Shown in pieces: positions 17,897 through 24,924 of a stretch of 64,000 bases of DNA. The notes under the pieces were generated by a model. That model had not been told where the DNA came from, ran no database searches, and worked only from the letters and a program-made list of their open reading frames with translations. This stretch comes from an uncultured Methylococcaceae bacterium (GTDB lineage Bacteria; Pseudomonadota; Gammaproteobacteria; Methylococcales; Methylomonadaceae), in contig CAJADF010000108.1 of assembly GCA_903938485.1 (NCBI GenBank), positions 62,001 through 126,000 on the forward strand, given 5' to 3'. The position numbers and the translations under genes are program-made. The stretch's first letter is position 1. Every line of letters starts with the position of its first letter.

Positions 17897-18673
17897 TTAA
17901 ATGAGATTTTGTTTTTTACGACCCAATGCAGTAAAACCCAATAAAGCCGATCCAAATAACCATACAGCACCCGGCAAAGGCACCGCCGCAACCGGTGCAG
18001 CTGTAAATGAAGCATTACCGTTAAGATATAATGTGTAGTTGTTTGAAAACGAGTAAGCTGAACCATCACCTGCTAGATCATGTAAACCCTTAAAAGCTGA
18101 TTTATAATCGCCCGGTGCTGATGATGCAACGGCAATAGTTTGACCTAAAGTGCCTGCTAATCCTGTTTCAAAGTTAGTTACTCCAGAAGCAATCTGTCCA
18201 TCTGCTAACGAGGTAGGTCCGTTTAAGTTTTCAGACTGCACAATCATATAAGTGCTACCACTGGTTAAACTCAAGGTTAAACCTGGGTCAGCGAAACCAC
18301 CACCCGGTGAACCATCAGGTTGTAAAACACTCGTACCATAAATGGTTGTCGTATCGTATGGTGCTATTCTGCCGGCATTATCGTTTGCACCTATTAAAGT
18401 CCAAAGATTACCCGCGGATAATTGCCAAACACTGAGTAAACCATCCATAGCCATAGCGCCGGCGTCTGGCCAAGCAGCATAAGTTGCTTCTTGTGATTGT
18501 AAAAATATATCTACATTACCCGTTGCATTGGCTTGGATAAAATAACTTTCTATTTGGTTTATATTTGAAGAAATGTGTGATCCTGTAACACTACTGGTAG
18601 AGACAATAGTCGCATTAACCACACCGACTGACGCACCCAATACCACTAAACCAGCTATCAATTTGTTAATCAT
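17897..18673 (-). CDS. VPLPA-CTERM surface protein
   Basis: 258 residues. Signal peptide (MINKLIAGLVVLGASVGVVNA) and a C-terminal sorting region VPLPGAVWLFGSALLGFTAL followed by GRKKQNLI: the tripartite VPLPA motif, hydrophobic helix and basic tail recognised by exosortase (XrtD-type) systems. No exosortase gene is in the window. The middle is a Gly/Ser/Thr-rich beta domain of unknown fold. A terminator-like hairpin lies just upstream, between this gene and the other VPLPA-CTERM gene. Confidence 0.85.
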   Translation of the reverse strand: MINKLIAGLVVLGASVGVVNATIVSTSSVTGSHISSNINQIESYFIQANATGNVDIFLQSQEATYAAWPDAGAMAMDGLLSVWQLSAGNLWTLIGANDNAGRIAPYDTTTIYGTSVLQPDGSPGGGFADPGLTLSLTSGSTYMIVQSENLNGPTSLADGQIASGVTNFETGLAGTLGQTIAVASSAPGDYKSAFKGLHDLAGDGSAYSFSNNYTLYLNGNASFTAAPVAAVPLPGAVWLFGSALLGFTALGRKKQNLI

Positions 18674-18689
18674 ATTTACCTTCTTTTAT

Positions 18690-18750
18690 AAAAAAACACA
18701 CCCGCACCCTATTTAGCGTCCATCCATGACGATAAATAAAATGCGAGTGT
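18690..18750 (-). terminator. Long hairpin with U-tract between the two VPLPA-CTERM genes
   Basis: On the complement, ACACTCGCA (18742-18750) pairs with TGCGGGTGT (18698-18706, one G-U), enclosing a second stem, and is followed by seven T. It fits an intrinsic terminator or attenuator inside the run of minus-strand genes, only 17 nt before the next start codon. Confidence 0.6.
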
Positions 18751-18760
18751 CTTATTTTAA

Positions 18761-19357
18761 CTAGATTGCTTTATTTTGTGCTTTTCTTTTTGAAAAACCT
18801 AAGAAACCAATCAAGCCACTTGCAAACATCCATACTGCAGCTGGTAATGGCACAGAAGCAACCTGTGCAACATTAGCAACCAAAGCCCCCGTACCTGCGA
18901 CATTAACCGTATCAACATTAAATTGATAAGCAAATAATTGGCTATTGCCTGCGACTCTTGCAAAATAGTTACCTACATCTAAGGTCACTTTTAACTGGGC
19001 ATCTTTTGCATTAGCACCCGATTCAAAAAAACTTAATGAAGCCGTATCGTCATTAAAGTTTAATTGCGTCCAACCAGCTGTTGGATCCGCGACTGTCCAA
19101 TCTACAGTAGATGAAGGCGCAGACCAAAAAGTTAAATTTGGGTCATAAGGTGCATTTGAGCTAGTGTATAGATTAACATCACCCGCTGTCGTTACATTAA
19201 ACCCATAATAATCTAATTGACCCGCAGTCAAAAACTCAGCATCAACTGTAGCAAGACCCGCTTGCGCATCAAGCGCAAAAAAGTCTGTTACCGAAGCATG
19301 CGCGGCTCCTGATAAAAACACGCTAAATAATAGCGCTTTAAATAGTTTATTTTTCAT
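18761..19357 (-). CDS. VPLPA-CTERM surface protein
   Basis: 198 residues. Signal peptide MKNKLFKALLFSVFLSGAAHA, then a beta-rich domain with a pre-peptidase/DVUA-like pattern (DYYGFNVTTAGDVNLYTSSN, DVGNYFARVAGNSQLFAYQF). The C-terminus is VPLPAAVWMFASGLIGFLGF plus SKRKAQNKAI, a canonical VPLPA-CTERM sorting signal. The protein is expected at the outer surface or in the matrix after exosortase cleavage. It is the second gene downstream of the sigma-54 promoter at 20580-20598. Confidence 0.85.
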   Translation of the reverse strand: MKNKLFKALLFSVFLSGAAHASVTDFFALDAQAGLATVDAEFLTAGQLDYYGFNVTTAGDVNLYTSSNAPYDPNLTFWSAPSSTVDWTVADPTAGWTQLNFNDDTASLSFFESGANAKDAQLKVTLDVGNYFARVAGNSQLFAYQFNVDTVNVAGTGALVANVAQVASVPLPAAVWMFASGLIGFLGFSKRKAQNKAI

Positions 19358-19469
19358 AAATTATCTCTTAAAAATTCCATTAATGGGATAGTTGAAGTTT
19401 ATGTCATTGGCAGCGCTTAATCTTTAATAAAAAAACCAAGCACCATTCAAGACCAACCCTAACTAACTA

Positions 19470-20471
19470 TTATTGGAAAGTGTTGCCAGTAACTGGAGTT
19501 CCCCAACCTGGGAATTGTAGCTGCTCTAAGTCAGCAGCAGACGGTTGGATTTTAACGTCAAACAATGGAGTTGACCCAGCAGTTGGAGTTCCCGCCGTAG
19601 CGATTTGTTGTGCATCAGCTGTACCAGCTACTTTTGTAACAACTGGAGCAGCCGCACAAGTTGCAGGATATGGATTTGCTACTGGATCACGATTAATAGT
19701 AAAGTTAGTAGTACCCGCGCCAGCTTCAATACTTGATGCTGGAAAGTGAGTAGAACCACCATTAGTACTATCAATCCATAAATTAACACCTTGTACTGTT
19801 GATAATTTAGTCGGATCTAAAGGCAATGAATTAGTTTTACAAATATCTGCAACCGCTAATTGCACAATTACACTTCTTAGACAAGAATCAGGTTTGAAAA
19901 ATACGTTTGAGAAGCGGAACGGTACTTCACCGTGCTCATTAATTTGCAAAGAACCTTTAGTTGATACCCAACCAATTACGTCTGTACCTGTTGAATTACG
20001 TTGTTCGATAGAAGAAGTAAATACGTTTTTGCTTTGCACTAATTGAAATCTGTTTGCCAAAGTAGTAACCGGTGTAGTACCTGCTAAAGTTGTAACTAAA
20101 TAATCAGACACTGCAGCAGTATTTGGCAAAATAGTGTAGTAACTACCAGCTGCTTTAGCAGCAACAAAACCTGGCTGACCTGAAGTACCAACTGCAGCTA
20201 CTGCTGGCGAACTTACAGGATCATTCGAACTAATAATTGGGTTAATCGTTGGAATAACAGCACTTTGTGCTACAACTGGCGTTACTGGACTTGTACCATT
20301 ACAGGCATGGTTAACACCGATACGAGAAAATGAAGTAGAACCAATCGCAGTACCACTGTTAACAGTGTTTAAAATAGACGCGTGAGCTGACGCTTCTTGA
20401 GTTGCAACCATCATAGTCGCTGCGCTAACACCTAATGCAGCAATTTTTAAAGCTTTAGTAGAAATTTTCAT
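19470..20471 (-). CDS. Secreted YcnI/DUF1775-like protein with predicted N-terminal histidine
   Basis: 333 residues with a strong ribosome-binding site (AGGAGG, 5-6 nt spacing). The signal peptide ends QEASA and the mature protein begins His30. The opening (His30, then SRIGVNHACNGTSP near 50-62) and a later block (Trp168, then NEHGEVPFRFSNV at 178-190 with Glu182) recall the DUF1775/YcnI family, where an N-terminal His, a Glu and a nearby Trp form a mono-histidine-brace copper site. Similarity is by eye and distant; the protein is longer than YcnI and has extra loops. It is the first gene after a sigma-54 promoter with a paired enhancer. Confidence 0.6.
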   Translation of the reverse strand: MKISTKALKIAALGVSAATMMVATQEASAHASILNTVNSGTAIGSTSFSRIGVNHACNGTSPVTPVVAQSAVIPTINPIISSNDPVSSPAVAAVGTSGQPGFVAAKAAGSYYTILPNTAAVSDYLVTTLAGTTPVTTLANRFQLVQSKNVFTSSIEQRNSTGTDVIGWVSTKGSLQINEHGEVPFRFSNVFFKPDSCLRSVIVQLAVADICKTNSLPLDPTKLSTVQGVNLWIDSTNGGSTHFPASSIEAGAGTTNFTINRDPVANPYPATCAAAPVVTKVAGTADAQQIATAGTPTAGSTPLFDVKIQPSAADLEQLQFPGWGTPVTGNTFQ

Positions 20472-20579
20472 GTAAGTCCTCCTGAGGACATTGATTAAAA
20501 TTAATTGTTTTATGTTTTTACCCCTGGATCGGCATCGTTAAAATTGCAAACGAGTTTGATCCGAGGATAATAAACTTTA

Positions 20580-20598
20580 AAGCAGACACCGTGCCAAC
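20580..20598 (-). promoter_or_regulatory. Sigma-54 promoter of the YcnI-like gene
   Basis: On the complement the sequence reads TTGGCACGGTGTCTGCTT: -24 GG and -12 GC separated by exactly 10 nt, with a full TGGCAC. Expected start of transcription near 20570, about 100 nt before the ATG at 20471. Confidence 0.75.
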
Positions 20599-20648
20599 TT
20601 GTGTTTTTGCAATGTTCTCACCCTAAATAAAACTCCAAATATAATAAT

Positions 20649-20661
20649 CAAGTAATTGATA
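20649..20661 (-). promoter_or_regulatory. Candidate IHF-binding site
   Basis: On the complement TATCAATTACTTG fits the IHF consensus WATCAANNNNTTR at every position. It lies between the sigma-54 box and the paired palindromes, where IHF bends DNA in many sigma-54 promoters. Confidence 0.5.
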
Positions 20662-20746
20662 TTTATATAAAAAAAATAATAAAAAATTTTTTACTATTTT
20701 TTAATCAGAGACACCTACCTAGTTTCCCAAGAAATTGTCTAATTTA

Positions 20747-20803
20747 AAAAGTGTGTCATATGACACACTTTTATAAAAAAACTGTGTCATATGACACACT
20801 TTT
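20747..20803. promoter_or_regulatory. Paired palindromic enhancer (UAS) upstream of the YcnI-like gene
   Basis: Two 26-bp palindromes at 20747-20772 (perfect; core GTGTGTCATATGACACAC) and 20778-20803 (one mismatch). Their centres (20759.5 and 20790.5) are 31 bp apart, about three helical turns. They sit about 190 and 220 bp upstream of the predicted sigma-54 start. The regulator is not known from sequence. Confidence 0.8.
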
Positions 20804-20851
20804 ATACGATCTAAAATTGGTAAAAGAGTTATTCAACATAAATTTTTGGAC

Positions 20852-20889
20852 AAAAAAAAGGGTAAACAAGCGAGGGGGCTTGTTTACCC
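20852..20889 (-). terminator. Intrinsic terminator of the response-regulator gene
   Basis: On the complement GGGTAAACAAGC and GCTTGTTTACCC form a perfect 12-bp stem with a 6-nt loop, followed by eight T. It insulates the response-regulator gene from the enhancer and promoter of the next gene. Confidence 0.92.
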
Positions 20890-20956
20890 ACAAAGGTATA
20901 GAACTTAGTACTTTTGGTACATCTATCTATAGGAGGGGATAAAACATTTAAAACGG

Positions 20957-21649
20957 TTAAGCAGCTAAAGAAAATCGATAACCATGGCCACGAACGGTCT
21001 GAACCAAGTCTGCACGACCCAACTCATCCAAGGATTTTCTTAGGCGACGGATATGCACATCTACAGTACGCTCTTCTACATAAACTTTACGCCCCCAGAT
21101 GTGATCTAATAATTGATCACGGGTAAAAACTTTATCGGGGTGCGTCATAAAAAAATGCATAATTTTAAAGCGAGTCGGGCCAACATCTAACCATTTGTCA
21201 CCTATACAAAAGCGATGTTGATCCGTATCGAGAGTGATATCACCTAATTTAACTTGTGCTAATTGCTGATTTTTTCCACGTCTCAGTAACACTACGCGTA
21301 ATCGAGCAATTAATTCTCGAGGTGAAAAAGGCTTAGTAATATAGTCATCCGCACCCACGTCTAAACTATTGATTATAAATTCTTCTTCGCCTCTAGCGAT
21401 TAAAAAGACAATCGGAATATCTTTATAGATAGGATCGTTTTTTAAACGCATAGCCCATTCAATACCAGCCCCGCCATTAAATCGCCAGTCCAGTAGAATC
21501 AAGTCATAGAATCTAGTATCAAGCAAAGCTTGGGCTTGTGTGACATTATCAACTGCCTTTGGTATAAAGTTAGCTTGTTCCAACACCAACCCCAGCATTT
21601 CTCTAACAGCCTCATCACTTTCAACAACGAGAATATTACAATTAGACAT
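20957..21649 (-). CDS. PhoB-like OmpR-family response regulator with atypical receiver
   Basis: 230 residues: receiver domain (1-120) and winged-helix DNA-binding domain (about 130-228, ending RTVDVHIRRLRKSL ... TVRGHGYRFSLAA). Receiver residues D12/E13, phospho-acceptor D54 (LLDW) and K106 (TKPF) are present. The conserved switch Thr/Ser, found as MLTARGEE in PhoB, is Ile84 here (FLIARGEE). No sensor kinase gene is nearby. The gene has its own sigma-54 promoter with a paired enhancer like that of the YcnI-like gene, so an OmpR-type regulator is itself under an NtrC-class activator. Not the NtrC-class activator itself: it has no AAA+ domain. Confidence 0.88.
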   Translation of the reverse strand: MSNCNILVVESDEAVREMLGLVLEQANFIPKAVDNVTQAQALLDTRFYDLILLDWRFNGGAGIEWAMRLKNDPIYKDIPIVFLIARGEEEFIINSLDVGADDYITKPFSPRELIARLRVVLLRRGKNQQLAQVKLGDITLDTDQHRFCIGDKWLDVGPTRFKIMHFFMTHPDKVFTRDQLLDHIWGRKVYVEERTVDVHIRRLRKSLDELGRADLVQTVRGHGYRFSLAA

Positions 21650-21764
21650 AATGAATAAATTTACATAAAAGTTATAGTCATTACACTTACCTATATAGAG
21701 TCTAGATTTATCAAATATTATATTTAAGTGCAGTTTATTATCTTTGCAGATTTACAAATAGATA

Positions 21765-21783
21765 AAGCACGCACTATGCCAAC
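21765..21783 (-). promoter_or_regulatory. Sigma-54 promoter of the response-regulator gene
   Basis: On the complement GTTGGCATAGTGCGTGCTT: -24 GG and -12 GC with 10 nt between. It shares the block around TTGGCA, preceded by AAAAACACA, with the promoter at 20580-20598. Expected transcription start about 21755. Confidence 0.7.
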
Positions 21784-21928
21784 CTGTGTTTTTAATAAGT
21801 AATAAACACAGACTCTACGCAAAATAAAACTTAGGCTATTGAAATAAAACAACTATTTATTTTTCTAAAATAATCTATTTTTTTATAACTCTACAGACAC
21901 GTGAAATACCAAATGTATTACAAATCAT

Positions 21929-21985
21929 AAAAGTGTGTGAAATGACACACTTTTATGAAAAAAGTGTGTGAAATGACGCACTTTT
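21929..21985. promoter_or_regulatory. Paired palindromic enhancer (UAS) between response-regulator and RTX genes
   Basis: Copies at 21929-21954 and 21960-21985, both with core GTGTGTGAAATGACACAC or one change of it (GACGCAC). Centres 21941.5 and 21972.5, again 31 bp apart. It lies about 186 and 217 bp upstream of the predicted start of the response-regulator transcript, and 120-150 bp upstream of a weaker divergent box before the RTX gene. Confidence 0.78.
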
Positions 21986-22065
21986 AATTGTTAAAATTAA
22001 TCCCAGTCTTTATTTTACGATTACCAAGATCAATATAAAGCTCGCTATACTTAATAAGAGCCTTT

Positions 22066-22083
22066 TCGGCTTAAAATTTGCTA
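22066..22083 (+). promoter_or_regulatory. Weak candidate sigma-54 promoter of the RTX gene
   Basis: Sequence TCGGCTTAAAATTTGCTA keeps GG-N10-GC (GG 22068-22069, GC 22080-22081) and a good TTTGCT -12 part, but the -24 part (CGGCTT) is poor. It would start transcription about 30 nt before the ATG at 22123 and could share the enhancer at 21929-21985. Confidence 0.35.
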
Positions 22084-22122
22084 GCATTTAACTATTTTAA
22101 TTTAACTTGATTTAAGGACGCT

Positions 22123-23352
22123 ATGCTTATCACCAGTGCTAAAACCACCAAACTATCCGCACCAACAAACGATCTAACGCTGATTGGCTCACAAAACATC
22201 AACGGTACTGGCAACACATTAAATAATATTATTATTGGTAATACCGGCAATAATATTTTAAAAGGCCTTAATGGCGATGACACGCTGGACGGTGGATCTG
22301 GCAAAAATACATTAACCGGCGGCAAAGGCAATGATAGCTTTATAATTAGCGCAGGCATTAACGCTATTACTGACTTTGGCAATGGCGTAGATACTATATC
22401 TATTAGCGGCGGCATTGCCAACATAACCATTGTCAGCGCCATAAGCAGTCAAAATACTATTGAGAACAAGGGCAGCGCATATTTACTAACAAAGGGCTAC
22501 GATGTTGACTTAAGCTCAGCTTCTGGCATTAACGGATACACCTTAACCAATACCGGCAAAAGCGCCACTTTAGTGGGCTCTATACGTGCTGATACGATTA
22601 CCTCCGGCAAGGGTAATGACACCATCAATCCAGGTGATGGCAACGATACTCTATATATCCCCAATGGCAAAACGACCATTACAGATTTTGAAAATGGGGA
22701 TACTGTCATCGTTTCTAAAGGCGCTTCAGCAATAATCACCTTAGCACAAGATATGTTTTCCAGCCCGTGGGTGGGTAGCTCGGACATCTCCAACAACGGC
22801 AAAGTGTCCATTTACGTCAATGATCGAAATGCTGATTTGCATGCTGCATTAGGACATAACGGCTTTACCATTTCTAACGCTGATGACACCCAACAAGCGG
22901 TGAACTTAATTGGCTCAAACAATGCAGATATCATAATAGGTGGCACTTTAGACGATACACTGCAAGGTGGAGCAGGCAATGATACGTTAACCGGCGGAGG
23001 CGGTAATGATACTTTTTACTTTAATACTGCGCCCAATGCCAACACCAATGTGGATACTATTACTCACTTTAATACGGGTGGAACTGATTCTTTTTTTGGC
23101 GGTAGTTTCTTGCAATTTAACCATCATATTTTCTCTGCTCTGGGTAACGCTGGAGCCTTCACTACCGATGATACGCGCTTTTTTAAAAGCGCTAATGGTA
23201 AAGGCTACGATGCTGATGCTAGATTAATTTACAACACAAGTAACGGCACCCTCAGTTACGATGCAGATGGAAGTGGTTCTACGCCAGCCATAAAAATTGC
23301 TATTTTAGGTGCGCATACAGCACTTAATGCGACCGATATCATTATCGTATAA
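22123..23352 (+). CDS. RTX calcium-binding repeat protein (type I secretion candidate)
   Basis: 409 residues without an N-terminal signal peptide. Several glycine/aspartate-rich nonapeptide blocks of the hemolysin type are visible: NGDDTLDGGSGKNTLTGGKGNDSF (about 51-74 in part), GKGNDTINPGDGNDTLYIPNG and QGGAGNDTLTGGGGNDTFYF. These bind calcium outside the cell. The C-terminal region (YDADARLIYNTSNGTLSYDA, ending ALNATDIIIV) is typical of RTX proteins whose extreme C-terminus directs type I secretion. No T1SS genes lie in the window. It is transcribed divergently from the response regulator. Confidence 0.85.
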   Translation: MLITSAKTTKLSAPTNDLTLIGSQNINGTGNTLNNIIIGNTGNNILKGLNGDDTLDGGSGKNTLTGGKGNDSFIISAGINAITDFGNGVDTISISGGIANITIVSAISSQNTIENKGSAYLLTKGYDVDLSSASGINGYTLTNTGKSATLVGSIRADTITSGKGNDTINPGDGNDTLYIPNGKTTITDFENGDTVIVSKGASAIITLAQDMFSSPWVGSSDISNNGKVSIYVNDRNADLHAALGHNGFTISNADDTQQAVNLIGSNNADIIIGGTLDDTLQGGAGNDTLTGGGGNDTFYFNTAPNANTNVDTITHFNTGGTDSFFGGSFLQFNHHIFSALGNAGAFTTDDTRFFKSANGKGYDADARLIYNTSNGTLSYDADGSGSTPAIKIAILGAHTALNATDIIIV

Positions 23353-23392
23353 ATACAACTTTTAATTAACATCTACTTTTGTAATTACCCTC

Positions 23393-24139
23393 ATGATTCA
23401 CTACAAACATTATTTATTGATTATTCTTTTAGGTATTCCATTTATTAGCTTACTATCAACCGCGCATGCAGAACAAAAAATACCCCCCCACAAAACGGCT
23501 AAAGCGATAAAACCCAAAGCGGGTGCTATGCAATTTTGGAATGGAAAAAATTGGATAAATATACCCCGCTTTGAATCACACTCTAAAATTGAGCCCAGCC
23601 TGCACTTATGCGATGGAATTCCGACTTGGGTACTCTATTCTTGCCCAGGCGCTAGCCCATATGAGATTGGTGAAACTGGCCCCGCCGGTGGCAGAGTGTT
23701 TTATATTACGGACGGGGGCTTACATGGGTTGGAAGCCGCTCCTGTAGACTTACCCATACGCATATGGGGTTGTGAAGGTAAAGCCATTAAAAAGGCTGAT
23801 GGCTTAGCTATGGGTACTGGTGCCACTAACACAAAAGCCGTTGTTGCTGGCTGTGATGAAAAAGATGCAGCGGTTAAACAAGCGGATAACTATTTTTTTA
23901 ATGGCTACGAGGATTGGTATTTACCCTCTAAAGATGAACTGACCACTCTTTATAATACTATTGGCCCCAATGCGCCCGCACCTTTAACCAATATAGGAAA
24001 ATTTTCTGATACTAATTATTATTGGTCTTCAAGTGAAATAGGTCCCAACCATGCTTGGACACTATTTTTTGGTAACGGTGCTGATAACTTTGGCCCAAAA
24101 ATGACCCCATCCAACGCTCGAGCAATTCGCGCATTTTAA
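23393..24139 (+). CDS. Secreted DUF1566 (Lcl C-terminal-like) protein
   Basis: 248 residues, signal peptide ending STAHA. After a basic linker the protein has a cysteine-containing segment (LHLCDGIPTWVLYSCPGASP), a GPAGGRVFYITDGG block, and a C-terminal DUF1566 domain with DWYLPSKDELTTLYN and YYWSSSEIGPNHAWTLFF. DUF1566 occurs in exported proteins of unclear role, with a C-type-lectin-like appearance. It begins 40 nt after the RTX gene on the same strand and may share its transcript. Confidence 0.8.
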   Translation: MIHYKHYLLIILLGIPFISLLSTAHAEQKIPPHKTAKAIKPKAGAMQFWNGKNWINIPRFESHSKIEPSLHLCDGIPTWVLYSCPGASPYEIGETGPAGGRVFYITDGGLHGLEAAPVDLPIRIWGCEGKAIKKADGLAMGTGATNTKAVVAGCDEKDAAVKQADNYFFNGYEDWYLPSKDELTTLYNTIGPNAPAPLTNIGKFSDTNYYWSSSEIGPNHAWTLFFGNGADNFGPKMTPSNARAIRAF

Positions 24140-24143
24140 GTTT

Positions 24144-24851
24144 TTATTTATAAAACACGCATAACTGATGCCACTGATGCTTTGCTAAAGTGGCATTATT
24201 TACAAAGCCGGCAAAATAAGCCGCATTTTCTAAATACTTAAACGTTTCAGGAAAATCACTAGCACGCACATGCTCACTGACCCGTTTAATTTCAACGTCA
24301 CTCAAGGCCTGCCAATTATTTTTTGCAAAACCAAGATAATTATCATAATAAGTGTGTAAATCTTCAGACGCGTCTTTAAGCGTATCTATTAATATCAAAA
24401 TACCAGATGGCTTTAACGCTGTATAAGCATGGATAAAAAACTTAGCCTTATCACTAGCACTTAAGTGATGTAATGCATAGCTAGAAAACACCACATCAAA
24501 CTGTTTATCTACTTGCGTCAAACCATCCAACATATCCACACAAACTAAATCATACTGCTTAGTGACTTCAGAAATAGTTTGATGCGCAGAGACAAGTGCT
24601 AATGCAGACAAATCAAACCCACAATAATAATCCAGCTGACATAAACTAAAAGCACAGGGGATTTTACTGGCATCGCCACAACCTAAATCCAAGACACTAA
24701 TGGGCGCAGTACTCAATTGTTTGCCTAAAAACGCTTGTAAAGCCTGATACATTTCACGATGAAACATGTAATTTTCATCAATAATTTTTTTATAAGTCAG
24801 CCAATTTTCTGTAAATAACTCAAAACCAGCTACATTTACATTCTGTTGCAA
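24144..24851 (-). CDS. Class I SAM-dependent methyltransferase
   Basis: 235 residues with a likely TTG start, preceded by GAGG at a 7-nt spacing. SAM-binding motif I is VLDLGCGDASKIP (about 55-67); FDVVFSSYALHHLSASDK (about 119-136) is the post-motif of small-molecule methyltransferases. The substrate cannot be inferred. It is convergent with the DUF1566 gene and separated from the upstream lipoprotein gene by a terminator. Confidence 0.8.
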   Translation of the reverse strand: MQQNVNVAGFELFTENWLTYKKIIDENYMFHREMYQALQAFLGKQLSTAPISVLDLGCGDASKIPCAFSLCQLDYYCGFDLSALALVSAHQTISEVTKQYDLVCVDMLDGLTQVDKQFDVVFSSYALHHLSASDKAKFFIHAYTALKPSGILILIDTLKDASEDLHTYYDNYLGFAKNNWQALSDVEIKRVSEHVRASDFPETFKYLENAAYFAGFVNNATLAKHQWHQLCVFYK

Positions 24852-24866
24852 AAAAATACCTCATCA

Positions 24867-24903
24867 TAAAAAAAGCCCTGCACTTACGAGCAGAGCTTTT
24901 ATT
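24867..24903 (-). terminator. Intrinsic terminator after the Cys/His-repeat lipoprotein gene
   Basis: On the complement AAAGCTCTGC and GCAGGGCTTT pair (one G-U) around a short loop, followed by a T tract. It lies 22-58 nt after the stop codon of the gene at 24925-25494. Confidence 0.85.
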
Positions 24904-24924
24904 TAACTGCTAATAATATATTAA

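Noticed and set aside
20747..20803. Pho box for the PhoB-like regulator (TGTCAT half-sites)
   Set aside because: Pho boxes are direct repeats of 7 bp with 4-bp spacers; these are inverted repeats at 31-bp spacing next to sigma-54 boxes, which fits an NtrC-class site better.
20751..20942. 63-codon plus-strand frame starting inside the paired palindromes
   Set aside because: It overlaps the enhancer and the terminator of the response-regulator gene, has no ribosome-binding site and no recognisable protein character.
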